Below are positions 1-8,389 of a DNA stretch of 64,000 nt, in pieces. The stretch covers positions 46,181-110,180 of the forward strand of contig CAMQWP010000007.1 of the NCBI GenBank assembly GCA_947038565.1. The letters are read 5' to 3'. The number at the start of each line of letters is the position of its first letter. The stretch's first letter is position 1. The position numbers were made by a program, and so were the translations under genes. The DNA comes from an uncultured Clostridia bacterium. Lineage in GTDB: Bacteria > Bacillota > Clostridia > Christensenellales > UBA3700. The notes under the pieces were generated by a model. The model saw only the letters and a list, made by a program, of their open reading frames with translations, was not told the origin of the DNA and made no database searches.

Positions 1-711
1 CCTAACCGACCTAGACACAAGTATATTGTTGATCTCCAAAACAGACTGACTTGCTCCAAAAAACGCCATAAAATCACTGATCATATTGCTGTCTTTTATA
101 TACAATCCAAATTGCTCACCTCTATCAATTTTCTTAACAAATATATCGAATTGAGCAAGATAATTCATTATATCATACGCAAGTGTTTCGCTATAGAATT
201 GCATTTCCAAGTGATATCCGCCAGAGTAAATTTCTTCAATAATCTCATTTTCACTATCAGTCGTATCTACCGAAACTGGCACAGTCACGCTTATACAACT
301 AGCAACAATGCCGAGTAAATACGCTTTTAACTCGTTTTTATTATCAAACTCATTATACGCACCCGCAGAGAAACCTACTGCCTGACCACCAATATAAGTA
401 ATAAATCCAGTATCGTCGCCAATCCTCTCAGTGTACTCTTTCGGCAATTTCACTTTATATGATTTATCAGAAATATTCGTCTTTCTTTGCACATCAATTT
501 CGACAGATATGTCGTATATAACTTTTACTTCATTTACAAACTTAGATATAAGATTAAAATATTCATTCTCTACTTCTATATTCGCACCGCGATTATCTAT
601 GTGTATAGTCCCGCAAACCCTCAAGACAGCAGAAATGAACGCAAATCTCTCTGCGTTCGTTGTAAATTCCTTTGCTAATATCTCACCTTTAAACTCTGTA
701 TTAAAACTCAT
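1..711 (-). CDS. whiA: WhiA-family DNA-binding protein, C-terminus cut off by the window
   Basis: The minus-strand frame is open from an ATG at 711 to base 1, giving 237 residues with no stop. The N-terminus (MSFNTEFKGEILAKEF), the AERFAFISAVLRVCGTIHI segment and the later DFMAFFGASQSVLEINN segment match the LAGLIDADG-like domain of WhiA, a regulator linked to sporulation and division in Gram-positives. The C-terminal helix-turn-helix lies outside the window. A GAGAGGA ribosome site sits 6 bases before the ATG. It is probably the last visible gene of a murB-PHP-whiA operon. The family assignment is by recognition of sequence pattern. Confidence 0.85.
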   Translation of the reverse strand, partial: MSFNTEFKGEILAKEFTTNAERFAFISAVLRVCGTIHIDNRGANIEVENEYFNLISKFVNEVKVIYDISVEIDVQRKTNISDKSYKVKLPKEYTERIGDDTGFITYIGGQAVGFSAGAYNEFDNKNELKAYLLGIVASCISVTVPVSVDTTDSENEIIEEIYSGGYHLEMQFYSETLAYDIMNYLAQFDIFVKKIDRGEQFGLYIKDSNMISDFMAFFGASQSVLEINNILVSRSVR

Positions 712-774
712 TTATTTCCTCTCATAAGTATATATTATTGATCATATAAATACAATTAATAACTTTATATTTTA

Positions 775-1551
775 TTATTTTTTGCACTTAAAATCAAAAT
801 GACAATAACTACTATTTATCACACGTGCTGGGTCTACGCTGTACTCATCTAGCACTTTTAAAGCCCTGTCAATTACGCCTATACTCTCTACTTTATGAGC
901 GTCACTATTCACCGTTATCATGCATTTAGACGCAAATAACCCCTCGTAATCAGCTGGAGTACAGTCATCATGACGTGTAGAAACCTCTATCGCAACACCA
1001 TGATCATAAGCAGCTTTTGCCACTTCAGAAGTATCTACTGCTAGGTGGTATCCTATGTGAGAAATGATATCAATAGGCTGTTTTTTGATCAGTGAAATAT
1101 ATGCACTAGTATTTTTTTTGATTTGGTTTTTTGTAGGTTTATAAAGTAGCTTAGAATAGCTATTAAAAAACAAATTTGTGTAGTCGGACATTTTATCGCC
1201 CCATACTGGCTTATGAAAACCACATAGGACTATGTCTAACTCATGCCTCATATCCTCTCTAATATCATACTCACCGCCAAGACCTTTTATATTTGCCTCA
1301 ACGCCAGTAAGGATATTTATATTAGGATATTTTTCACGTAGAGATATCACCTCTTTTGCTTGTTTAAACAAATTATCCTCACTTACTCCGTATATGAAAT
1401 GGTGAGGGCCGTGATCGGTAATAGCTATAGTTTTAAGACCAAGCTCTATTGCTTTTAATACATTTTCTTCTACTGTCCCCTTACCATGACTATACACTGT
1501 ATGAGTGTGATAATCCGCAATAATATCGTATTTATTCTTCAAATTCTCCAA
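775..1551 (-). CDS. PHP-domain phosphoesterase (histidinol-phosphatase/YcdX type)
   Basis: 258 residues. Metal-binding motifs of the PHP superfamily are visible in order: DYHTHTVYSHGKGT near the N-terminus, ITDHG, GVEANI, CGFHKP, SHIGYH and VNSDAH near the C-terminus. PHP proteins are metal-dependent phosphoesterases; the substrate here cannot be told from sequence. The start is a TTG, preceded by AGAGG, and it overlaps the end of murB by 20 bases, which indicates translational coupling. PHP proteins are often found beside murB and whiA in clostridia. No other histidine-biosynthesis gene is nearby, so a true histidinol phosphatase is possible but not favoured. Confidence 0.8.
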   Translation of the reverse strand: MENLKNKYDIIADYHTHTVYSHGKGTVEENVLKAIELGLKTIAITDHGPHHFIYGVSEDNLFKQAKEVISLREKYPNINILTGVEANIKGLGGEYDIREDMRHELDIVLCGFHKPVWGDKMSDYTNLFFNSYSKLLYKPTKNQIKKNTSAYISLIKKQPIDIISHIGYHLAVDTSEVAKAAYDHGVAIEVSTRHDDCTPADYEGLFASKCMITVNSDAHKVESIGVIDRALKVLDEYSVDPARVINSSYCHFDFKCKK

Positions 1552-2419
1552 TTAATCTTACCTCTCTTTGCAGTAAAACACCGCATTCTTTTTCGACTGT
1601 TTTTTGAATATGACACATTAGTTTATAATAATCATTTGATGTACATTTACCAGTATTAATAATGAAATTCGCATGCTTAGTTGACACTTCCGCTTCGCCG
1701 ACACGACTTCCTTTAAGACCACATTTTTCTATATAATATCCTGCACCATTATCATTAGCACGCTTAAAAACTGATCCTAACGATACTTCTAAAGGCTGTG
1801 ATAAATGTCTTTTAGTTCTTGCATCTTTCATGCTAGACGCGATTAAAATAGGGTTTTTATGAACCAATCTTAATACTGCACTTATTAGCACTCCACCATT
1901 ATCAAGCAAGCTACTGTGTCTATAAGTCATACCTAATTCTTCCCTATTCATATGTACAATATTGCCGTCAATATACACCTCTGCACTCTCAATAATATCA
2001 GACATATATCCACCAAAAGCACCAGCATTCATAGCTACAGCACCGCCTATACTTCCTGGAATACCCGCAAGTGATTCCATTCCAGACAGACCGAACTTTC
2101 TCGCGACAATGCAAGCATTGGATAGACTCTCACCAGTACTACAAATCAGCGAGTCTTCGTCTACATGTACGCCTTTGACTGCAGATGTTATGATAAGCTC
2201 ACGATTTATACCTTGATCACTAATTAAAGTATTAGTCATATTTCCCAATACTATTCTGTCATCACTAGTATTTTGCAAAGCAACAATCAGACCCTTTATG
2301 CTATTAGGTTTTATAAGTACTCTTATTCGTCCGCCTGTTTTAAGCGCAGAAATACTATCACCCTTCCTATTATAGCATATACTTGCTCCATTTTCAATAA
2401 TAATATCATACTTTTCCAT
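1532..2419 (-). CDS. murB: UDP-N-acetylenolpyruvoylglucosamine reductase
   Basis: MurB uses NADPH and FAD to reduce UDP-GlcNAc-enolpyruvate to UDP-MurNAc in cytoplasmic peptidoglycan precursor synthesis. FAD-binding segments GNMTNTLISDQG (residues 59-70) and SLAGIPGSIGGAV (116-128) are clear. YRHSS (166-170), the serine-containing GSVFKR (215-220) and the C-terminal REVRLIGEF hold the usual active-site positions. An in-frame GTG lies two codons upstream, but GAGGTG sits 3 bases before the ATG at 2419, so I use 2419 (295 residues, normal length). It is first in a probable murB-PHP-whiA operon. The neighbours rapZ and yvcK, common in other Firmicutes, are absent here. Confidence 0.93.
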   Translation of the reverse strand: MEKYDIIIENGASICYNRKGDSISALKTGGRIRVLIKPNSIKGLIVALQNTSDDRIVLGNMTNTLISDQGINRELIITSAVKGVHVDEDSLICSTGESLSNACIVARKFGLSGMESLAGIPGSIGGAVAMNAGAFGGYMSDIIESAEVYIDGNIVHMNREELGMTYRHSSLLDNGGVLISAVLRLVHKNPILIASSMKDARTKRHLSQPLEVSLGSVFKRANDNGAGYYIEKCGLKGSRVGEAEVSTKHANFIINTGKCTSNDYYKLMCHIQKTVEKECGVLLQREVRLIGEFEE

Positions 2420-2481
2420 ATTCACCTCAAAATTATTATATGATATGAAAGTCGTAAATATTATAATGCGTATTAAATAAA

Positions 2482-2513
2482 TAAAAAATCCGTCCCATGC
2501 TAAGATGAAACGG
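2482..2513 (-). terminator. Rho-independent terminator after lysC
   Basis: On the minus strand a 9-bp stem (CCGTTTCAT with ATGGGACGG, two G-U pairs) with a 6-base loop is followed by ATTTTTTATTT. It lies 44 bases past the lysC stop and separates lysC from murB. Confidence 0.75.
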
Positions 2514-2556
2514 AATTATTTTACTATTTATTTTGATTTATTGAATAATATTGTTA

Positions 2557-3873
2557 TTATTTAACAAATTCACTGTATATTGCTTTAATAGCATTTTCAT
2601 AGTCAGGAGTATTAACACCTACGATGATATTCATCTCAGAACTACCTTGATCTATCATGCGGATATTGATGTTTTGTTTAGCTAAAGCCGCAAATAGTCT
2701 AGAAGCAGTACCTGGAACAAATGACATGTCATGTCCTACTGTTGCTATGATAGAAAAACCAGTAAGGAGCTCGATATGATCAGGATTAACAGTCTTTTTA
2801 AGTCTATCAATGATAGCATCTTCTTTGCCCGTAATCTCAGTATCAGCAACTACTATGCTCAGTGTATCAATGCCACTTGGCATATGCTCAAAAGATACAT
2901 CATAGTACTCGAAAACACTAAGAACGCGTCTTGCAAAACCAAGCTCACTATTCATCATTGATTTCTCTATAAATACTATACTATAACCTTTTTTACCGGC
3001 AATACCAGTGATAAGATTGTTGTCTTTCTTCTTGTCACGCTCAGATACTATCATAGTACCCTTGTGGTCAGGCTGAAAAGTATTTCTAATATTGATAGGG
3101 ATATTATTAATTCTAACAGGGAATATTGACTCTGGGTGAAGTACGTTTGCACCCATGTATGCCAACTCTCTAAGCTCTTTATATGACAATGACTCGATAT
3201 GCACGGGATTTTCAACAATACGAGGATCGCAAGTCATAAAGCCATTAACATCAGTCCAGTTCTCATAGATATTAGCCATAACTGCACGTGATATAATAGC
3301 ACCAGTAACGTCAGAGCCACCTCTTGAGAATGTCTTAATATTACCAGTCGCATCAGCACCGTAAAAACCTGGTATTACTGCGTAATCCACCTTACTTAAA
3401 CGCTTTGCAACAAGCTCATTAGTAGTATCAGCGTCGAACTCACCTAAGTCATTGAACCTGATCATATCGCATGGATCAACGAACTCAAAGCCAAGTACAG
3501 CTGACATGATAATACCACCTAAATACTCGCCACGAGACGCAGCGTAATCACTTGTACGATATTTCTTAATACCCTCTTCCACTTCATCAAGGCAAGAATT
3601 AATATCAAGATCAAGTTTAAGATCAGTAACAATCTCAACATAACGTTCACGGATTTTTGAGAAAGTATCAGCACACTCGCCGTTTAACTCTACTTCATGG
3701 TAACACGCGTAAAGCATATCAGTAATTTTCCTATCAGCGCCAGTTCTCTTGCCTGGTGCAGATACGATAACGTATTTACGAGTATTGTCACTATTAACTA
3801 TATTTGCAATATCAGTGATGTTATTACTGTTTGCCATAGATGTTCCACCGAATTTACACACTTTTGTTTTCAT
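2557..3873 (-). CDS. lysC: Aspartate kinase
   Basis: 438 residues. Aspartokinase phosphorylates aspartate, the first step to lysine, diaminopimelate, threonine and methionine. The kinase signature KFGGTSMA is at the N-terminus, the substrate/ATP loop FSRGGSDVTGA is near residue 185, and two C-terminal ACT domains start about residue 300 (LGFARRVLSVFEYYDVSFEHM and GTASRLFAALAKQNINIRMI), which suggests feedback control by an amino acid. GGAG precedes the ATG. It is a single-gene unit with its own terminator. No lysine riboswitch is apparent in the 160 bases upstream. Its product supplies DAP, which ties it to ddh further along. Confidence 0.93.
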   Translation of the reverse strand: MKTKVCKFGGTSMANSNNITDIANIVNSDNTRKYVIVSAPGKRTGADRKITDMLYACYHEVELNGECADTFSKIRERYVEIVTDLKLDLDINSCLDEVEEGIKKYRTSDYAASRGEYLGGIIMSAVLGFEFVDPCDMIRFNDLGEFDADTTNELVAKRLSKVDYAVIPGFYGADATGNIKTFSRGGSDVTGAIISRAVMANIYENWTDVNGFMTCDPRIVENPVHIESLSYKELRELAYMGANVLHPESIFPVRINNIPINIRNTFQPDHKGTMIVSERDKKKDNNLITGIAGKKGYSIVFIEKSMMNSELGFARRVLSVFEYYDVSFEHMPSGIDTLSIVVADTEITGKEDAIIDRLKKTVNPDHIELLTGFSIIATVGHDMSFVPGTASRLFAALAKQNINIRMIDQGSSEMNIIVGVNTPDYENAIKAIYSEFVK

Positions 3874-4032
3874 ATCTTACTCCAAAATTTTTATATTAAT
3901 GTATTTGCTACTAAGACTATGTAAAATAGTAGGTTTTTAGTAGCTCATGTTATTATAATTTAGCATTATAAAATGTATATTTTTATTTTATGCAATTAAC
4001 ATATCTTTATATCGATAAATAGTAATTATATA

Positions 4033-5262
4033 TTATTTGATGATCTTTTTTGCCTCTAGGTAATATCTCTTATCGTTTGCCTCTCCCATAGAAAATGATT
4101 TTCTAGGCAAAACACCACGCCTCACAACATAATCGAAAAATCCATCTTTTGAAATTGTTGGCATAAATACACCTACTGCATCATGCTTTTTAACTAATTC
4201 TCTAAGGTTTGTATCACCATGAATATAATCTTCGACTATTTCTGGGTGATCTAGCTTATAGTTATCTATAAAGTCTTGAATATCTTTTATAGCGTCGCTA
4301 GGATTTGCAGACACCGCTACACTGTAGCAGTTCTCATTAAATCTAACTCGGATTCTAGCCTCGCCTGTAAGAGTTTCTGTGATACTAGTGACGAAATCTT
4401 CGCCCGCTCCTATTAGAAGTCTATGTATCGGCTCAAAAACTAGTGACTCATCATGAAGATTTACAAGCTCACAAAGTGCAAATCTAGCAGGGTGTGTCAA
4501 GATCTCTTCAGAATTAAGCGTCTTCTTAATATTATTCCAACACTCTTTTGCAGTGGCTAGAGAATGATTACCGTCGCCGACAGCAAATACTATACGATCA
4601 TCACTACTATATCTCTCAATCATTCTGTCATGCGACATAAAGTCGTTGAAAGTATTTAAAACTGCTTCATTATCTGATATCTTATATCCTACTACGTTTC
4701 CACCTGACATGTTAAGGTCAAAATCATATAGCTTTTCCATATCATCAGAATCAGCATATAACTTCTCTATGATTTCACCTTCTGCGTCGTCCATAAGCAA
4801 CATAATATGCGGTATCTCAAGACTTGCATTTTGTCTAACTTCAATCCTAACCGGTAGACGATCAACTACAGTCATTTCAGTCGCTTTTATAGGCGCATTG
4901 TTAGATGTAGTATACTCGTAAGCCTCTAGATCTACAGACAACATTAATCCAAGTCGCACATTACCATCAGACTGTGTACGCTTGACTAATATAAAACTTT
5001 CAACCTCGGTAAAAAAATCACTATTTAGTAATTCGTCCATATTTTTATTGATCTTACTAATAGTACTTGTCATATCATCTCTTAGATATACTTCAGGCAA
5101 TATTATATTTAGTGAAGATGGAGCGTCCGATACTACGTCTTTTAGCTGTTCCCAATACTCCTTTTCAGAAGTGTATTGGTCACATGCAACTACTGACCAT
5201 TTACTAAGATCAATATCCTTATTAGGGAGTAAAATTTTAGGTACTTTAATCATGTTTTTCAT
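4033..5262 (-). CDS. DUF1015 family protein
   Basis: 409 residues, typical for the DUF1015/COG4198 family, whose biochemical role is not settled. The family hallmarks are visible: the N-terminal WSVVACDQYTSEKEYWEQ, LPEVYL, and the strongly conserved AVGDGNHSLATAKECW motif near residue 230. No signal peptide or membrane segment is visible, so it should be cytosolic. The ATG lies 5 bases after the cdaA stop, and the last codons of cdaA (AAGAGGTAA) double as its ribosome site, so the two are translationally coupled. I do not assign a function. Confidence 0.8.
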   Translation of the reverse strand: MKNMIKVPKILLPNKDIDLSKWSVVACDQYTSEKEYWEQLKDVVSDAPSSLNIILPEVYLRDDMTSTISKINKNMDELLNSDFFTEVESFILVKRTQSDGNVRLGLMLSVDLEAYEYTTSNNAPIKATEMTVVDRLPVRIEVRQNASLEIPHIMLLMDDAEGEIIEKLYADSDDMEKLYDFDLNMSGGNVVGYKISDNEAVLNTFNDFMSHDRMIERYSSDDRIVFAVGDGNHSLATAKECWNNIKKTLNSEEILTHPARFALCELVNLHDESLVFEPIHRLLIGAGEDFVTSITETLTGEARIRVRFNENCYSVAVSANPSDAIKDIQDFIDNYKLDHPEIVEDYIHGDTNLRELVKKHDAVGVFMPTISKDGFFDYVVRRGVLPRKSFSMGEANDKRYYLEAKKIIK

Positions 5263-5267
5263 TAGTA

Positions 5268-6095
5268 TTACCTCTTCTTTGGTTTACTTTTTGTATAATT
5301 TATTCCATAAGCATTTTCAATCTCTTCTAGTAATTTCTCAGGTGTCATGTATCTCTTTATCTCGCCACGTTTTACAACGCTTATGATACCTGTTTCTTCA
5401 CTAACTACGATAGCCAATACGTCACTTTCTTCGGTGATTCCTATTGCTGCTCTATGTCTTGTGCCTAGCTCTTTACTGATATCTTCTCTTTGGCATATTG
5501 GCAAAAAGCAACCAGCACCGAGTATAATGTTTTCTTTTATGATCACAGCACCGTCATGCAATGGTGCTTTAGTGTTAAATATAGACTGTACTAACCCGTT
5601 AGAAACCACTGCATTTAGCACAGTTCCTGTATCTAAAAGATGGTTTGGAATAGTATTAGGAGTGATAACGATAAGAGCACCGATATCATTTTTACTAAGA
5701 GTCTGACACGCCTTTACCAATTCTACAGCAGCACTTCTTAGATCGTCTTCGCTATTACCATAATTTATCAAATCTTTTGGCTCATGCCACTTACTGAATT
5801 TAGACACTTTAGACTTAAGATCTTGCTGATAGACAACGCAAAACGCAACGATAATAAATATAATACCTGCATCAAGAATCTTACCTGTAACAAAAAGAAT
5901 ATTATTAGCAGTCATAGCAGTAGCAACATTTACACCAGCATATGCTGTCATATACAGCATTAATAAAAGAGCTAGTTTTTGATTATTCCTACGTTTAAAG
6001 AAAATTAAAAAAACTATAGATAACGCTATGATTACAAACAAATCAATAATTGCAAAGTAATCAATGTTTTCTAGATATATCACAAAATTGCTCAT
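5268..6095 (-). CDS. cdaA: Diadenylate cyclase CdaA (membrane-bound)
   Basis: 275 residues. CdaA condenses two ATP into cyclic di-AMP, a second messenger for potassium and osmotic homeostasis. Three N-terminal transmembrane helices (about residues 12-33, 40-60 and 65-88) precede the DAC domain, which carries DGA (181-183) and GTRHRAA (211-217), both needed for catalysis. AAGGAGGGAG precedes the ATG. In most Firmicutes cdaA is followed by cdaR and glmM; here it is followed by a DUF1015 gene, and no YbbR-type regulator is present in the window. The PgpH-like HD protein at 42.8-44.2 kb is the likely hydrolase partner. Confidence 0.92.
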   Translation of the reverse strand: MSNFVIYLENIDYFAIIDLFVIIALSIVFLIFFKRRNNQKLALLLMLYMTAYAGVNVATAMTANNILFVTGKILDAGIIFIIVAFCVVYQQDLKSKVSKFSKWHEPKDLINYGNSEDDLRSAAVELVKACQTLSKNDIGALIVITPNTIPNHLLDTGTVLNAVVSNGLVQSIFNTKAPLHDGAVIIKENIILGAGCFLPICQREDISKELGTRHRAAIGITEESDVLAIVVSEETGIISVVKRGEIKRYMTPEKLLEEIENAYGINYTKSKPKKR

Positions 6096-6240
6096 TCTCC
6101 CTCCTTACCTCTACTTAATTATATTATAGGATCACGTGAATAAAAATGCATTTTACCACACTCTTACTATTATTATAATGTTTTAAAATCAATATAAATA
6201 TCAATAAAATATTAATATATACATTGTATACTATTTTCAC

Positions 6241-6309
6241 ATAAAAATAAAGCAAATGAGAGGTATTTTGCAAAATTTTCGTAAAAAAACTTTCTAAACA
6301 CCCCTCATT
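6241..6309 (-). terminator. Probable terminator after nrdR
   Basis: On the minus strand AATGAGGGGT pairs over 10 bp (one G-U) with ACCTCTCATT across a 35-base AT-rich loop and is followed by TGCTTTATTTTTAT. The long loop makes it less certain than the other terminators here. Confidence 0.45.
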
Positions 6310-6312
6310 AAA

Positions 6313-6783
6313 TTAAACATTATTCTCTTTTTTGCCTTGTAAAAAATCTTCCATTTCCGCAAACCACGTTTCTACATCGCGAAATTCTTTATATACCGCT
6401 GAAAATCTAACATAAGCGACATCGTCTATGTTTTTAAGCCCGGACATAACCATGTCACCGATAAATTGTGAAGATATTTCCTGATCTAAAGAATTACATA
6501 AAGCTCGCTCTATTTTATTTACCAAATCATCAATAGCTGGTATTGAAACTGGACGCTTTTCACACGCCTTCAAGATACCATTTTTAAGTTTTAGAGTATT
6601 AAACTCTTCTCTAACTCCTGACTTTTTGACGATGTAAATAGGCGGAGACTCCATACTTTCATAAGTAGTAAATCTTCTTGCACACTCCGTACACTCACGT
6701 CTACGTCTTATACTCCTGCCATCTTCGCTTAATCTGCTATCAATTACTTTACTATCTAAACAACTACAATTAGGACATTTCAT
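6313..6783 (-). CDS. nrdR: Transcriptional repressor NrdR
   Basis: 156 residues, the standard NrdR length. NrdR is a Zn-ribbon/ATP-cone protein that represses ribonucleotide reductase operons according to nucleotide state. The zinc ribbon is seen as CPNC (residues 3-6) and CTEC (about 31-34), with the basic strand RSIRRRRECTECARRFTTYE. The ATP-cone follows from about residue 49 (PIYIVKKSGVREEF). GAGGTGG precedes the ATG. Its location next to the spoIIGA-sigE-sigG-ylmC block is a common clostridial arrangement. No nrd genes are in the window. Confidence 0.95.
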   Translation of the reverse strand: MKCPNCSCLDSKVIDSRLSEDGRSIRRRRECTECARRFTTYESMESPPIYIVKKSGVREEFNTLKLKNGILKACEKRPVSIPAIDDLVNKIERALCNSLDQEISSQFIGDMVMSGLKNIDDVAYVRFSAVYKEFRDVETWFAEMEDFLQGKKENNV

Positions 6784-6899
6784 ATTCCACCTCTATACAA
6801 TTATTATACATTATTTATTAATATTTGTAAAGGGTTAAAATCAAATTCGATACTATTTTTCGCAATAATTAGCAATTCTATTTAATTACTTACTACAAT

Positions 6900-7301
6900 T
6901 TAATTGTCATTGCAACCACAGCCTCTGTCATCATGATGGTCACGCGGATAGCAATTATCCCCACGTCCACCGCAACCACAATCATTGTTATTATTATGAT
7001 CATGTCTGTCATGATGGTGTTTATCATCATCAACAGATCCACATACTGCTCCTGTCGCATTGCCAGATAGTTTTACCAAAATAGCGTCTTCTCCGATCTT
7101 TACTATGCATTTCCAAGGCACAAATAATGTATCACACGAAGACAATGCTCTAAGTAGTTTTTTTTCACCTGGAACTATAAACCCCATAACATCACCCGAG
7201 CATGTCATCACCAAATCTACTACTCTACCTAGTTTTTTACCGTCAACGGTATTAATGACCTCTTTTTCTCTAAGGTCACAAAAAGTTATTTCATTCATCA
7301 T
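6900..7301 (-). CDS. ylmC: YlmC/YmxH-type PRC-barrel protein with His/Asp/Cys-rich tail
   Basis: The first 80 or so residues match the sporulation-associated YlmC/YmxH PRC-barrel family (FCDLREKEVINTVDGKKLG, VMGFIVPGEKK). The remaining roughly 45 residues are unusual: runs of His and Asp, four consecutive Asn, and two CGC clusters, which looks metal-binding. Family homology favours a start at one of two adjacent ATGs (7301/7298); a third ATG at 7337 adds 12 residues, and none has a strong ribosome site. It lies directly downstream of sigG, the usual location for this family. The role of the barrel is unknown; the tail's metal binding is inference. Confidence 0.8.
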   Translation of the reverse strand: MMNEITFCDLREKEVINTVDGKKLGRVVDLVMTCSGDVMGFIVPGEKKLLRALSSCDTLFVPWKCIVKIGEDAILVKLSGNATGAVCGSVDDDKHHHDRHDHNNNNDCGCGGRGDNCYPRDHHDDRGCGCNDN

Positions 7302-7389
7302 AATATAATAAATGCGGTGAAAAGGATAATTATGCATATATATAACCGAATTCTTACTTTAGTTTTATTAAATATAAGAATATAACGCG

Positions 7390-7443
7390 AGAAAAGCATA
7401 AAACAGCATAATATCGTAGAAATACCCACGTATCACGCTGTTT
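7390..7443 (-). terminator. Terminator after sigG
   Basis: On the minus strand AAACAGCGTGATACGT pairs with ACGATATTATGCTGTTT (wobbles and a one-base bulge) around a short loop, then TTTTATGCTTTTC. It lies just past the sigG stop at 7470. Confidence 0.6.
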
Positions 7444-7469
7444 AAATTTTGCTATTATTCTACTATTTT

Positions 7470-8237
7470 TTAAAATTGTGCTCGCATTTTTGCAAGAGCT
7501 ATTTTTTCCAGTCTTGATACCTGAGCTTGGGATACGCCGATATAGCTAGCTATCTCAACTTGAGTTTTATCACGATAATATCTCATACTTAAAATGCATT
7601 TTTCTTTATCAGTTAAGCCTTTTACGCATTTTTTAAGCATCACATTTTCTGTCCAATTTATCTCTGTATCGTCTTTATTATAAAGCTGATCCATGAGTGA
7701 TAGACTATCATCCTCATCATTATACACGCTCTCATATATACTGACTGGTTCGCTGATCGCATTCAATGCACACGCAACCTCACTTATAGGCTTGTCTATT
7801 TCCTCAGCAATTTCAAATAGACTTACAGTCTTTTGCTCTCTACACTCTATAAGTTCTCTAGCTTTCAATGCTTGATACGCTGTATCTCTCATACTCCTAG
7901 TGACTCTAATGCTTGTAGATTCCTTAATGAATTTTGTCATTTCACCTATAATCATAGGAACCGCGTACGTTGAAAACTTGACATTGTACCTCATATCAAA
8001 GTTATTTACTGCTTTGATAAGCCCAACGCATCCTACTTGAAATAGATCATCACTATCATACTTGCTATCATATCTCTGTACCATTGCAAGTACTAATCTT
8101 AAGTTTGCAGTGATAAATTCTTCTCTTGCTTCCATATCGTTATTATCTTTAATTCTTTTCATCATATCCACCGCTTCGCTAGTGGTTACCTTTGGTAATT
8201 TTGATGTTTCAATTCCACAAATAAATACTTTATGCAT
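7470..8237 (-). CDS. sigG: RNA polymerase sporulation sigma factor SigG
   Basis: Sigma-G directs late forespore transcription after engulfment. The protein opens MHKVFICGIETSKLPK, close to the canonical SigG N-terminus, then shows region 2 (NLRLVLAMVQRY, LFQVGCVGLIKAVNNFD, KFSTYAVPMIIGEMTKFI) and region 4 (YRDKTQVEIASYIGVSQAQVSRLEK). An upstream in-frame start at 8279 exists, but AGGAGG lies 6 bases before the ATG at 8237 and homology starts there, so I use 8237 (255 residues). It follows sigE, as in Bacillus and Clostridium. A SigG-type promoter upstream suggests autoregulation. Confidence 0.95.
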   Translation of the reverse strand: MHKVFICGIETSKLPKVTTSEAVDMMKRIKDNNDMEAREEFITANLRLVLAMVQRYDSKYDSDDLFQVGCVGLIKAVNNFDMRYNVKFSTYAVPMIIGEMTKFIKESTSIRVTRSMRDTAYQALKARELIECREQKTVSLFEIAEEIDKPISEVACALNAISEPVSIYESVYNDEDDSLSLMDQLYNKDDTEINWTENVMLKKCVKGLTDKEKCILSMRYYRDKTQVEIASYIGVSQAQVSRLEKIALAKMRAQF

Positions 8238-8313
8238 ACACACCTCCTTGTATGTAAATAAAACCTCAGGAGACTGCAATGATATCCATGCACTTCTTGT
8301 AGTAGGTATATAG

Positions 8314-8342
8314 TATTATGTGCAACACTTTACGCTATATAC
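8314..8342 (-). promoter_or_regulatory. Putative SigG-type promoter of sigG
   Basis: On the minus strand GTATA, 17 bases, then CATAATA fits the published Bacillus sigma-G consensus (gyATr, 17-18, cATnmTA). It lies about 77 bases upstream of the sigG ATG, in the sigE-sigG gap, which suggests positive autoregulation. The pattern is seen; activity is inference. Confidence 0.45.
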
Positions 8343-8389
8343 CATATTTTACATTTATTTTTTAGCTAGCACAGTATAATAATAGTTTA

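Noticed and set aside
112..727. Plus-strand frames in the first 0.7 kb
   Set aside because: They are antisense to the whiA frame, which is open across the whole stretch and matches the family.
3874..4032. Lysine riboswitch in front of lysC
   Set aside because: The gap is only about 160 bases and the conserved lysine-aptamer helices are not recognisable.
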